Shown here: positions 24,391 to 36,770 of the stretch, piece after piece | Numbering within the stretch: the stretch's first letter is position 1 | Layout of the letters: each line of letters opens with the position of its first letter | Origin: Chenopodium formosanum | Taxonomy: Eukaryota > Streptophyta > Magnoliopsida > Caryophyllales > Amaranthaceae | Length of the DNA stretch: 64,000 nucleotides | Assembly (NCBI GenBank): GCA_024500155.1 | Contig: CM044880.1 | Coordinates: 8,246,001 to 8,310,000 of the forward strand | Reading direction: 5' to 3' | Made by a program: the position numbers and the translations under genes | Notes under the pieces: generated by a model | What the model was told of the DNA's origin: nothing | What the model saw: only the letters and a program-made list of their open reading frames with translations | The model's database searches: none

Positions 24391-27300
24391 ATGGAAGAAG
24401 AGTTCGAACAATTACCTGATTCGCAGGAATCAATAGAGATGGAGCAAATTGAGGATTCATTGATGAATCTCGAAATCCAAACCAATAATCAGGTATTGGA
24501 TCTGGAACATGAAAACAGATACAAACAAATTGAAGAAATTGATTTCAACAACGACATACAAGGTAAATTCTACATTGTGTTTATCATATAATAAGTAAAG
24601 ATATGAATGAATAAGTAACCCAGATGTAAAATAGGGTTTACAAGTAACTCTACTTTAACAAGTAATCACTATATATAATATAGTGTGGTTACAAGTAACA
24701 CCTATAAGACCATGATAATACACTAGGATTACAAGTAAGTAACCCCTATAATAACAGAAAATAAGTAACCTCTATATATAATAAAATAGGATTACAAGTA
24801 ACCCCTATAATAAATGTGTAATAACAGAAAATAAGTAATCTCTATAATACACTAGGAGTACAAGTAACCAATATATATAATAAACTAGGATTACAAGTAA
24901 CCCCTATAATAAATGTATAATAACTAAAAACAAGTAACCCGTATAATATACTAGTAAAATAAGTAACTCGTATTATATACTAGTAAAAACAAGTAACTCC
25001 TGATTACAAGTAACCCTCATATTTATTTATTTTTTTTTTTTTGAAAGAAGTAACTCTCATATTATGGCATTAATAACTACTTTAAAAAATTTACAAGTAA
25101 CACTAGTTCAACAAGTAATCACACTATGTCATTAATAACTAGCAAATAAGTAACCTCTATAATACACTAGGAGTACAAGTAACTAGGATTACAAGTAACC
25201 CCTATAATAAACCTATAATATACCCCTATAATATACTAGGATTACAAGTAAGCACTATATAAACAAAGGATTTCAAGTAACCCCTATAATAAATGTGTAA
25301 TAACAGAAAATAAGTAACCTCTATAATACACTATGAGTACAAGTAACCAATATATATAATAAAATAGGATTACAAGTAACCCCTATAATAAAAGTGTAAT
25401 AACATAAAATAAGTAACCTCTATAATACACTAGGAGTACAAGTAACCAATATATATAATATATTAGGATTACAAGTAACCCCTATAATAAATGTATAATA
25501 ACTAAAAACAAGTAACCTGTATAATATACTAGTAAAACAAGTAACTCTCATATTAATTTTTTTTTTTTTTTTGAAAGAAGTAACCCTCATATTATGGCAT
25601 TAATAACTACTTTAAAAAAATTTCAAGTAACACTAGTTCAACAAGTAATCACACTATGTCATTAAAAACTAGCAAGTAATCCAGTACTTGAAAAAGCTTA
25701 CAAGTAACCCTATAATATACCCCTATAATATACTAGGATTACAAGTAACCCCTAAAAATGTGTAACACTTAGATTAAAACTAACAAGTAATTTTACTTGA
25801 AATTTTTACAAGTAACCCTTGATTATATACACATAACCATTGGATAACAAGTAACTCCATATAATGTCATTAATAACTAAGAACAAGTAACTCTAGTGCT
25901 TTCTAACAAGTAACCCCTGATTATATACAAGTAAGCATTGGAAAACAAATAATACACTAATTTAAAAAGCTTACAAGTAATCCTAGTGCCGCTTACAAGT
26001 AATCCTAGTGCAACAAGTAACCCTAGTGCACAATAACAAGTAATCCACTACTGCAACAAGTAACCTGTATATAACATATAACCATTGGATAAACAAGTAA
26101 TCCATGTATTTTAACAAGTTATTTCTATATTTCATAACAAGTAACAAAAGTATCCCCTGCATATTATAAATCCTATGTATTGTATCAATTTCCAGAAGTA
26201 TATTCCTAACTTCAATTTACAATATGCAGAATTGAATACAAGTCCTGCAGAAACAAGTCATAGTACATTGACAGAAGAAAGTGGAAATCAAGCTGAACTA
26301 CAATTGAATGATTTTGCAGGAAGTCTACAAGGTTTTACAGCCTCAACTTTGGATGAAATATATGAGCAATATAGGCTTCATGCTATGGTTGTAGGATTTA
26401 GTATAAGACATTCAACAACAAGATATACACAAGGACAACACAGAGATATCAAAGGAAAGGATTTTGTTTGTTCTAAAGAAGGGTTCAGATGTGTACCAAA
26501 AACTAAAAGAACACCCCCTCCACCAAGTGAAAACAAAAAAAAAAGAACACATCAAGTTCCTGAAACTAGGACAGGATGTCATGCATTCATTAGAGCAAAA
26601 AAAAAAAACAAAGAAGGAATGTTTGTAGTTGAACAACATGTTATAGCACATAACCATGAGTTGACAAGAAGTGTTTGGCAGCATTTACATAGATCGGAGA
26701 GAAAGATAACAAAAGAAAAGGGAAAAGTCATTGATTTAATGGCAGACAGTGGATTAAGACCAGCAGATGCATATAGATTAATTAGTAGTGAAGCAGGTGG
26801 AGAAGAACTTGTAGGACACACTCTGACAGACCACTACAATTACATTTCAAGGAAGAAGATGAAAGAAATTCAAGGAGGTGATGCACAAACTGTAATAGAT
26901 AAATTATACAAAAAGCAAGCAGAAGATGAAGATTTCTTCTTCAGGTAACTCCTACTTTTTATAGTAATAAGTAAACCAAATTCCATTAATTTTTTCTACT
27001 TATACCAGTAACTAGTATTACCAAAACAAGTAACTTCTGAATTTCTTTTTCAGATTTAAGTTAGGAGGTGGTGAAAATGAAAACAGACTGAATGCTATTT
27101 TTTGGAGAGATTCTGAAATGAAGGAAGATTTTCAAATTTATGGAGATGTTGTTGTGTTTGATACCACATATAGGACAAACAAATACAATCTTATTTGTGC
27201 CCCTATTGTTGGTCTCAATAATCACTGGCTAAATGTAATGTTTGGCTGTGCTTTTATTGCTGATGAGAAAAAAGAAACTTTTGAGTGGGTATTAGACACA

Positions 27301-29227
27301 TTTAAAAAGTCAATGGGTGGTAGTGAACCTACTTCAATATTTACAGATCAAGACTTGGCAATGTCTAAAGCAATTGAAAAGGTGATTTATTAACTAGTTT
27401 ATAATTTCAGCAACATCAACTTTTAAAGAATAAAAAAGACAACAGAATTATAGCAGTATAAATTCATTTTCAATTTTGTAGGTCTTTCCTCACTCAAGAC
27501 ACAGATTATGTATTTGGCATCTTATAAAGAATGCTGTATCAAGGTTTGGAGCACTGAAAAGAGATACCTCATTCAAAGATGCATTCAACAAATGTCTTTC
27601 AGGATGTGTGACAGAGGAAGAATTTCAGGTAATTTTATAATTATTTTCCTAATACAAGTAACATATATAATAATGTTAATACAAGTAACCATATAATAAA
27701 TAATACAAGTAACCTCATTACAAGTAACCATATTATACAGGTAACTTCACTTGAAACTATAATACAAGTAACCTCAATACAATTAAACATATAATACAAC
27801 ACATATAATACAAGTAACCTCACTAGAAATTATATAATACAAGTAACTTCAATACAAGTAACCATCTAATACAAGTAACAAGTAACTATTACATGTAACA
27901 TAATACAAGTTACCATTACGAGGTTACATGTAATGGTTTTATAGTTACTTGTAAGATGTACACTTACAAATTTAACAATGGTTTTATAGTTACTTGTATA
28001 GTTTAGACCTGACCATTACTTATAAATTTAACAAGTAACCATAAATTTTAACAAGTAACTATTACTCATATACTTTTAACAAGTAACCATAATTATACTT
28101 TTATTTTTAATTATTTGTATTCTAAACCATTACTTATAAATCCGAATTTACAGATATGCTGGGATTCTGTGATTGTCAAATACAAACTTGAAAACAATAA
28201 ATGGTTTAAAAGGTTGTATGGTCTGAGAGAAAAATGGTGTACAGCATTAAGTAAAGACTTTTTTTCTGCTGGTATACTATCATCACAAAGAAGTGAAAGT
28301 GCAAATAATGCAGTAGGGTTTAAGGCCAACAAAAACACAAACCTGACAGATTTCTTCAAAATTTTCAATCAAACAGTGAAGAGGTGGAGAAAAAATGAGT
28401 CTAATGCTGATTTTAAATGTTCAAATTCCAACCCAACTTCAAGTATTCCTTTTATTGGATTACTTAAACATGCTTCTGAAGTATACACACAAACTATTTT
28501 CAGATATTTTGAAACAGAATTCATGTACTCAATTGGATGCATAACCTATCATTATGGTACTGTGGGAGATTTTTATCTTTATCAGGTGCAGATTGAGTAT
28601 GATGATAGCAGCATGCAATATGTTACATTTAACAAAGCTGAAAACAAAATAGGATGCTCTTGCAAGAATTTTGAAGAAATTGGATGGCTTTGTTATCATT
28701 GTATAAAGATTTTGCATCATCATAATGTGACAAAAATTCCTAGCTTATACATTTCAACAAGATGGTGTAAAATGGCAAAAGCACATGTTTGGAAAAAGAA
28801 AGATGATGATGCAGCAGAAAAACAATCTCTGTCAGACAAATTAATGCCTTGGAGACATACAATGGCTAGAAGAAGCTACAATCTACTTTTACAATGTCAA
28901 GAGCACAAAGAAACACGACAATTGGTTGAAGCACATTTCAGAATGATAATAGAGAAGGCAGATGAATTCAAAAAGGAATTGCAAAAGAAGAAAGAGAAAG
29001 AAACTTTATCTGCTCAACAGGAAGCTACAAGTTATCCACAGAAGACTTCAACTGATCAGCAAAATGAGGAAGAAATCCCTACAGTCATGGATCCTGAAAA
29101 AGCAAACACAAAGGGAAGAAGCAAAAGAATAAAAGGGCACTTTGAGAAGGGCAAACAACCTAAAGCAAAAAAAAAAAAACAAAAGCTATGCAAGCCAAAG
29201 GAAATACTAGAGAATTTGGAACAATAA
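24391..29227 (+). CDS. FAR1/MULE transposase
   Basis: Predicted transposase of the element. Five exons join in phase: 24391-24562, 26230-26944, 27054-27381, 27482-27628, 28154-29227, giving 811 aa. In order: an acidic N-terminus; a FAR1-type DNA-binding domain at about residues 98-202 with WRKY-GCM1-like zinc ligands (C138, C174, H198, H200); a MULE transposase domain with a DDE-type acidic triad, likely D332 (VVVFDTTY), D394 (IFTDQD) and E502 (QRSESANN); a SWIM zinc finger at about 622-636 (CSC...CYH); and a Lys-rich tail with KAKKKKQK. No stop or frameshift was found. Introns 1 (about 1.67 kb) and 4 are almost wholly CAAGTAAC repeat arrays. The intron 1 boundaries (ACAAG/GTAAAT and TATGCAG/AATTG) are inferred from phase and reading frame. 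Confidence 0.9.
24600..26160 (+). repeat. CAAGTAAC motif array, transposase intron 1
   Basis: AAGTAAC or close variants recur at irregular spacing of about 20-45 bases. I count six exact AAGTAAC in 24601-24840 by eye. Common contexts are ACAAGTAACCCCTATAATA and ACAAGTAACCAATATATA. A block at about 24840-25140 is repeated at about 25420-25690, including its T-run. The motif reads CAAGTAAC on the plus strand throughout. Confidence 0.9.
25008..25063 (-). repeat. poly(A) insertion inside the motif array
   Basis: AAGTAACCCTCATATT at 25008 and AAGTAACTCTCATATT at 25048 flank a segment that on the minus strand reads CTTTC followed by A residues and TAAATAAATA. This matches the micro-insertion structure seen elsewhere. 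The same insertion appears again near 25535-25595, because the surrounding array segment was duplicated afterwards. Confidence 0.6.
27640..28110 (+). repeat. CAAGTAAC motif array, transposase intron 4
   Basis: Dense ATACAAGTAACC and ACAAGTAACC words fill the intron between exons 4 and 5. At about 27915-28005 a small patch is reversed (GGTTACATGTAATGG and TTTATAGTTACTTGTA), the only clear inversion of the motif that I saw in the element. Confidence 0.88.
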
Positions 29228-29399
29228 CTCCAATTCAAAACCCAAAGTTATTTTAGTCTCCTACTGATTTAATATTTCTAATTACTGACTTACAGATTTT
29301 TGTTCAATTTTTATATTATAGACATTTTGAATTATTGAGTAAACCTCATTTTTTGAATCATATGTATCACAGGAAACCAACTTCCATCCTATTTTTGAT

Positions 29400-29840
29400 A
29401 TAAATACAAGTAAACTATTAACAAAACTCTTACAAGTAACATTTCTCATTCATAACTCATACAAGTAACTAACACATACAAGTAACTCTACTATTTTTCA
29501 TATTATGTATAACAAGTAATCCTCTTATTATTTATATATGTAAATAAAAAATGAGTAATAGAACTCATAACAAGTAACCCTCAAATTAAGTAACCCATAA
29601 CAAGTAACTCATAACAAGTAACCCTCAAAACAAGTAACCCCCAAAACAAGTGACCCCCAAAACAAGTAACACCCAAAACAAGTATCCCCAAAACAAATAA
29701 CCCCAAAACAAGTAACCCCCAAAACAAATAACCCAAAACAAGTAACCCCCAAAACAAATAACTCCCAAAAAAAGTAACACCCAAAACAAGTATCCCCAAA
29801 ACAAGTAATTCCAAAACAAGTAACCCCAAAACAATTAACC
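29400..29840 (+). repeat. CAAGTAAC array downstream of the transposase
   Basis: After a looser start, 29570-29835 becomes a near-tandem array of about 17-20-bp units such as CCCAAAACAAGTAACCC, with some units varied to CAAGTATCC, CAAATAACC or CAAGTGACC. From 29840 to 30130 the motif gives way to TTGCTGAAAAA-type words. Confidence 0.9.
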
Positions 29841-30313
29841 TCAATTGCTGAAAAATAAATATTATTGCTGAAAAGATATACAAAGCTGAAAAATTCATTT
29901 ATTGCACATGTTGTTTGTCAGCAATATAATAAGATCAAACTTGTCAGCAAAATAAATATTATCTGAAAAAATTCAACTATAAATCTTAAAAAATTCAATA
30001 ATTGCTGAAAAAGTCATACAAAAACAACAAGTCATGAAAAAGTCAACTATAACTGAAAAAGTAATTTATCCCCTCATCAAAAAATCATACAAATCTAAAA
30101 AAAGAATTTATTGCATGATGAAAAAGAAAAAAAAAAACCTGATTAAAGTTATCATTTCTTCACAGCAAATCTGACTAAATTACAGATTATTAATGTTGTT
30201 CATACATAGCATTTTCTATATATAGGCTGGTTAAAATAAAGGTTTTCTATTTAAAAACCAAGGTTTCCTATTAAAAGAATTATATTTAACAACCTAACAA
30301 CCTATATTATTTC

Positions 30314-30322
30314 TATATAAGG
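30314..30322 (+). promoter_or_regulatory. TATA box of the B3-like gene
   Basis: TATATAAGG lies 49 bases before the last base upstream of the start codon at 30371, so transcription would start near 30345 with a very short leader. The spacing supports an independent transcription unit. Confidence 0.6.
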
Positions 30323-30370
30323 TTGAATATTTTTCTTCTCCTATACAACATTCTTTTCAAACAAGGAAAA

Positions 30371-30849
30371 ATGGCTGATTTCTACGCAAATAAGGAAAAA
30401 TGTTCAATTAATTTTAGGCAAATTCATCAGCTTAGTATGGTAAATATATTCTACATTAAGTTATAAATTTATACATTCATTATGTATTTTAAATTTATAC
30501 ATTTAATTGTTCATTTTTCTTGAAAAAAAAATTTAATGATTTCATTTTTTTTTTATTTTAGCCGCTTCCTAGAGAATGGAGGACATTTCTTTTAAAATTC
30601 ACACATCACGTTAAAGTCTACAGTGGGAATAATGGTAGACAAGGCAGATTCTGGGAAGTAAGGTTGATAAGTGTACCAGAAGATACAGGAAATTGTGGTG
30701 GTATGTTGATTGATCGGGAATGGGAAAACTTCATAGCTGCTAACAACATTGTTCCAGGAGACAAACTTGATGTTTACCATGATAATGATACTATTTACAT
30801 TAGAGTTTTTAATGCTGATGGTATTGAAAGGCTTCCTATTGATGCATAA
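30371..30849 (+). CDS. small single B3-like domain protein in the MULE
   Basis: Two exons (30371-30439 and 30562-30849; intron GTAAAT...TTTTAG, phase 0) give 118 aa with no break. The second exon reads as a B3 DNA-binding fold: a LPREW start, a central FWEVRLI strand, a GGMLIDREWENFIAANN helix segment and a VPGDKLDVYH turn, then a final strand (IYIRVFN). These phrases match the usual B3 pattern (strand with W-V-K, W-x-x-F helix, GD turn). No other domain and no transmembrane segment is visible. It lies between the transposase and ULP genes and is free of CAAGTAAC. Its role is unknown. By inference it could bind element DNA, possibly the repeated motif, or act in silencing escape. B3 assignment is from pattern recognition only. 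Confidence 0.75.
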
Positions 30850-30939
30850 AATGATTCTAATGTATAAGTTTATATTATTAAGTTACCTTTGTAATAAATA
30901 TACTTCCTACTGAATGAATTACATGTTTATCTGAATGAA

Positions 30940-31694
30940 TAATCCCAAAACAAGTAACCCCCAAAACAAGTAATTTATAACAAGTAACCCCCAAAACAAG
31001 TAATTCGTAATAAGTAACCAAAAACAAGTATCTCATAACAAGTAACTCATAACAAGAAACCCCCTAAACAAGTAACCCCAAAAACAAGTAACTCCCAAAA
31101 CAAGTAACTCATAATAAGTAACCCCCAAAACAATTAATTCAAAAATAACTAACCCAAAAACAAGTAAACCCAAAACAAGTAATACACAAAAGAAACCACA
31201 GAGCAATTACCCCAAAACAAGTAACCACAAGACAAGTAACTTATAACAAGTAATTGCAAAAGAACAAGGAAAAGGAAATCTTATCTGATCATTAGGAAGC
31301 AACAAGTAATCAACAGCAAAATTCAAATGATCACCAAGAAGCTTCACCAGATTCAGAAATTCCTGCAGTTATGGATCCAGAAAAAGCAAACACAAAAGAA
31401 AGAAACAAAAGAAAAGGGCACTTTGAGAAAGAAAAACAAGTAACCAATAATACAAGTAATGATGCAAAACAAGTAACCAATAATACAAGTAACAAATAAT
31501 CAAACAAAAAACCAATTATACAAGTAATCAAGTAACTTTTAATACTATTAGCCAATACAAGTAACCAATAAAAGAAAACAAGTAACAATACAAGTAACCA
31601 AAAATACCAGTAATCAAAAATACCAGTAACTACTAATAAAAGTAACCACAATTTGTAACCAATAAAAAATATAAGTAACCATAACATGTAACCA

Positions 31695-31700
<6 letters not shown>
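30940..31700 (+). repeat. CAAGTAAC array between the B3-like and ULP genes
   Basis: Words such as CCCAAAACAAGTAACCCC and AACAAGTAACTCATAAC continue on both sides of a degenerate transposase fragment (31258-31440). All read in the plus orientation. Confidence 0.88.
31258..31440 (+). pseudogene. duplicated, degenerate 3' end of the transposase
   Basis: This segment resembles 28980-29160 of the transposase: AGGAAGCNACAAG, ATGGATCC(A/T)GAAAAAGCAAA and GGGCACTTTGAGAA occur in the same order in both. It has lost the frame and picked up stops and CAAGTAATC words. It shows that transposase sequence was copied locally and then eroded. Confidence 0.75.
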
Positions 31701-31782
<82 letters not shown>

Positions 31783-31784
31783 TA
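31699..31784. repeat. (TA)n microsatellite
   Basis: A nearly pure TA run of about 85 bases, interrupted once by TG near 31763. It separates the plus-strand B3 half of the element from the minus-strand ULP gene. Confidence 0.95.
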
Positions 31785-32619
31785 ATGTAGTTTTAATAAT
31801 GTAATTACAAACTTTACTATAGAAAATTTTAAAATAAAGTTTTCAACATATATAAAAAAAATTGTTCTATAATACTAACTGAATTTTTTTTCTTCATAAG
31901 TTCTTACTTCTTTCTTGCAGCAGCATCTTTAATCTTCTTTGCCATTTTCTCTGCACCTATAGTTGCAGCAATTATAACTGCTTCTTCTCTCTTCTCTTTG
32001 GCTCTGATTTCTTTTTCCTCTTCTGCTACATTCCCCTGTTTAGCCATCTTCATCTTTAAACTCCTCCTCCTGCTTTTACTCTGAGTAGCCTTCTTAGCCT
32101 TCAAACTTTGCCGGGTCGATTTATTAGCCTTTGCAATTTCCTCATTGAGAATGACTTCAACATAAATCTCTTGATTGTTGTCGCAAAAAGCATCCACACT
32201 TTTCAAAACATTAGTTCGACACAAATTCAAATTACATAAAACCAGAGATGCACATATTTCTGCTCTAAAACGATGTCTCTCCAATGCCTATAAAACAATA
32301 TACATTTAGAATAAATAAGTATTAACTCAAATAAAACAAAATAAAATAAAATAAAAACTAAAAGATAAATATTGTACCTGAGTCAAACTTTTACATTTAA
32401 AAGGTTTCCCTTCATATGTTGCACAATGGTACAAACAAAAAATTCCACAGTCATTTGTTTCAGAAGCACACTTTTGAGAATCAAGGGGAATCATACGAAT
32501 CTCGAAATCCTTGACAAATTCTCCATTATCATGGCCTTTTGAAACCAAATATTTTGACATATAAAGTCTCTGAAAAAAAAAAAAAAATTAACTACAGTTT
32601 TGGTAAAACTGATATAAGC

Positions 32620-33235
32620 TAAGTAATCCACATTACAAGTAACCCTTTATAAAATCTCGAATATAAGTAATTCTAATTATTCAATTACCATAGTTTATAT
32701 CTTTATTAAGTAAACCATATATGTAACACATACATAAACCTATGACTGATACAAGAAACACATTCTTAAACCTATGACTGGTACAAGTAACACATACATG
32801 TAATAAAATCTATAACTGATATAAGTAATCCAAATACAAGTAACCACTGTAATTCCAAATATAAGTAACCCCTAAACCTATAACAAATATAAGTAATCCC
32901 TAGTACAAGTAACCCCAGTTATTCAAACACATGACAAGTAACACAAACAAGTAACACATATATAAAAGTAAATTATAACTGATATAAGTAATCCCCAGTA
33001 CAAATAACCAAAGTTATTCCCAATACAAGTAACCCCAGTTATTCAAACACAGGACAAGTAAACCATACAAGTAACACATACATAAAATTAAACCATACAA
33101 GTAACATACATAAAATTAAATCATAACTTATACTAGTAATATCACTCAAAAAAAAAAAAAAAAAAAAAAAAAAACTTATACTAGTAATACCCAGAACAAG
33201 TAACCACAGTAATTCGAAACACAAGTATTCAAGTA
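32620..33235 (+). repeat. CAAGTAAC array, ULP intron
   Basis: Motifs such as TACAAGTAACCCC and GACAAGTAACAC fill the intron between the 33272-33496 and 32378-32569 exons. Although the gene runs on the minus strand, the motif still reads CAAGTAAC on the plus strand. A poly(A) insertion lies at 33126-33189. Confidence 0.88.
33126..33189 (+). repeat. poly(A) micro-insertion with 16-bp TSD
   Basis: ACTTATACTAGTAATA occurs at 33126-33141 and 33174-33189. Only TCACTC and a run of A lie between. It inserted into the MULE after the array was in place. Confidence 0.75.
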
Positions 33236-34019
33236 TTACTTTTCTAATTTTGAGAAAATTTCAAATCTTACCAAGTGCCATGTGAGAGTATAAAAAGCAG
33301 TGTGAAATTCATCAAAATTTGTTGAAATTCTGAATTTCTTGGCACCCACTGTGTTTGCACCTTTCCCTTTCTTTTCCTTATTTTCAACTTCTACATGCAT
33401 TGAATATGTTTGATTGTCCAAGTAATCAACAATTTGAGTGTAGAAATTTATACAAACAGCTGAATAATGATTGTTGTAGTAGATTGGTATGAATATCTAC
33501 ACAAGAAAAAACAGCACAACTTAAGTATCCTATACAACAATATAAACTAAATTTAATCAAGAGATAAAACAGTAAAAAGAGAAAACATACCAACAATGCA
33601 TCTATTAGTTCATAACATTGAACTGATTCAATCCACATATCCCATGCCCCGAATATTTCATTATCATATATGCTGCCTTCTCCATTATAGATACAACGCA
33701 AAAGGGGCAACTGTATACAAAAAATATATATAAAACTTTGAAATAGAAAAAAAATTAAAAAAAAAAATTTAAATTATATCAAAGTATTATAAAATTACCA
33801 TATGTTCACCGCCAAAAAAGAATCTTGGTTTTTCATTATCTTGTTTAACCTCAACATAGTTCAGCAAGATAAAAAAAACAATCCAAAATTCGACTTGAAA
33901 TCAATTCCTTCTGGAACAATGTCAAAAATTCTCTCTAGGCAAACTGTAAAATTCATTATATTATACGAGAATCTCCCTGTTTCAACATAAAAAATAAGTA
34001 AGGGAAATATAGCCATTTA

Positions 34020-34670
34020 CAAAAATTTAAAAATAACACATAAATCTAACAAGTAACATCTAATAAATGAATACTTAAACCAGTAACTAGTAAACTATTA
34101 CAAGTAAAAGTAGTATTCATAAAATATTCAAGGGATTCTTAAATAACAAGTAACTCCTAAAACTTACAAGTAACCCTAGGGCACTAACCTTAGTGAACTA
34201 TAACAAGTAACCCTTACAAGTAACATAAGTAAATTCTTACAAGTAATTAATAAATTCTTACAAGTAATTAATAAATTCTTACAAGTAACCCTTAAAAGTA
34301 ACATTAGTATATCATAACAAGTATTCAAGAGGTTCTAGGATTACAAGTAACCCCTAAAACTTACAAGTAACCGTAGGTCACTAAACTTAGTGAACTATAA
34401 CAAGTAACCATAAGGCACTAACCTTAAAGAACTATAACAAGTAACCCTACTGAACTATAACAAGTAACCCTTAAAACTATAACAAGTATCCCTAAGGCAA
34501 TGTAACTAGTAATCCTAATGTACTGAACAAGTAACCTTAGTGAACTATAACAAGTAACACTAGTGGAATATATCAAGTAACATTAATAAAATATACAAGT
34601 AACCCCTAATTCAACAAGTAACATTAGTAAAATATACAACTAACCCCTAGTGCAATATTTAAAGAAAAAA
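34020..34670 (+). repeat. CAAGTAAC array, ULP intron
   Basis: Repeated ACTATAACAAGTAACCCT and TTCTTACAAGTAAT contexts fill the intron between the 34687-36072 and 33799-33972 exons. Spacing is about 18-40 bases, all in plus orientation. Confidence 0.88.
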
Positions 34671-36084
34671 TGATAAAATGACTTACGACATATCCACTCC
34701 AGAATAATTCTGAGCAAAACAATAATCTGCAACCATCAACCGTAGGCTCCTCATAGTTGATAATCTCTTGCAATTAAGCCTCATAAATTTTGATATTAAC
34801 TGTAATTTATAAGCACCATGTGCACCACACTCAATATCACAGCTAGCTAATTAACTCAGCAGATTGTACTGCACTATCATCAGAAGTAGTTTTCATCTCC
34901 TCAACATCAGGCATCCCAGCTTCATCAAAAATTATTCCTTGTGCTTGAGTTGACGCCTTTCTCTGAGGATTCTTCTTCTGAGTATTCATTTTGTGAGGAG
35001 CATAATCAGAAGAAGTAGCAGGTTTGGCAGACACCTTTTTCTGAGAAGAATCAGATTTGTCACTTCTCTTTATTTCCCTAATTTCATCAAGATATTGTTG
35101 ACTTGTAATCTGAATCACTTCTTCAGCATTTTCTTGACTATTATCTTGAGTTGAAACATGAATAACTTCTGAAAGATCCTGAGTAGATGGATTAAACTCC
35201 TGGCTTGACACACCAATAATTTCAGTTGGAAAAATCTCCTGGCTTGACAAAATAATCTCAGCTGAACTTATGTCTTGACTTGGAAGTGTAGCAAATGTTT
35301 CAAGACTCTGAAAAATATTTTGACTTATCTCAACTTGGCTAGTTGATACAAGATTCTGGCTTGAGACAATGGGACTGAAGAGAACTATTGCCAATGAATT
35401 AACTGCAGGAACAGAAGCAACAACAGATTTTTCTTCAACAGGAACAAAAGAAGATTCAGGAAAATCTGATTTAGGAACATCAGAATGTGTATCAACTTGC
35501 ACATCAGCAATAACAACATTTACTTCTTCTGCATTAAGAACTTGGGCATCAGCAGCAGAAGAAATTTTGTCTTCTGCATTCAAATCTTCTGCATCATTAG
35601 TTGGTTCACTATCATTAATCTCTTGAAGATTAATACTTTTTAAAACATCTTCAACAATTAATTTTGCACTATCAGCACCCAATGAATTATCAAGAATAGA
35701 ATCCTCTTCAACTGGAATTTGTTCAGCACCAACATTTTTAATAATATTCTGAAAATCATTAACAGGTAACAGATTTTCATATGTACCAAGTTGAGGATCA
35801 GTTGAACAAAAGAGATTAAATATTGGCATTTCATCAACAACTTTCTTCATTTCAAGATTCTGTTTCACAATCTTATCAATTTGATCCCAAAATGCATGAT
35901 CATTATATATCGGATCTAGCTGAGAAAGCACAGGATATTTCTCCTTTTAAGGTAATTGAGAATCAACTTCAACAGCTTTCCATTGCTGCTTCATTGACTC
36001 AACATAATGCTCAAATTGAAAAGACATTAACTTCATGTCCCTCTGCAATAACATGTAATTCTTTTCCATATCCTACAAATAAAA

Positions 36085-36770
36085 TAGATTCACAAATTAA
36101 AACAAGTAATACCACTGAATACATAAAACAACACTGAATACAAAAAAAAAAAGTAACAATACGTACAAGTAACTTAAATTAAAACAAGTAACATCACTTT
36201 AATACATAAATCAAGTAACTATACATACAAGTAACCCCAAACAAGTAATACCACTTTAACACATAAATCAATAGCTATACATACAAGTAACCCCATTATA
36301 ATCTATAAAAGGTACTGCAAAAACAAGTAACCAATACAAGTAATCAATATATATACAAGTAAAAATAATAAAACATAAATAAATACAAGTAACTCTAAAT
36401 ACAGGTAATTCCTATTAACATTAACAAAAATACAAGTAACACTAATAGAACAAACAAGTAATCCCATACAAGTAACTCCAAATACAATTAACAATAATAT
36501 AATAAAAAGTAACTTCAAATACAACTAACTCCAAATAAAAACATAAATATACAAATAACTCCAAAAGTCTTTTAAAAAAAAAACAAGTAACTCCAAATTA
36601 AATCTCCAATTGAAGGGAAAAAATATATAAATATACATATACAAGTAACTGCATATATTAACTATAAAAAACATACAAGTAACTCAAAAAACATACAAGT
36701 AACTACATATACTAATTCTAAAAAGCACTAAAAATAATACAAGTAACTCAATATACTAACTTCTCAATTA
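36085..36770 (+). repeat. CAAGTAAC array, ULP intron
   Basis: ATACAAGTAACTCC and AACAAGTAAC words fill the intron between the Lys/Glu-rich exon and the 34687-36072 exon, in plus orientation. Confidence 0.88.

Noticed and set aside
24600..26160. CRISPR-like or telomere-like interpretation of the regularly recurring CAAGTAACCCC words
   Set aside because: Spacing is irregular, units are short and variable, the host is a plant, and the word is not the TTTAGGG telomere repeat.
29581..29898. Minus-strand open frames rich in GYLFWGLLVLG
   Set aside because: They are translations of the CAAGTAACCCC minisatellite on the wrong strand. The repetition is at the DNA level.
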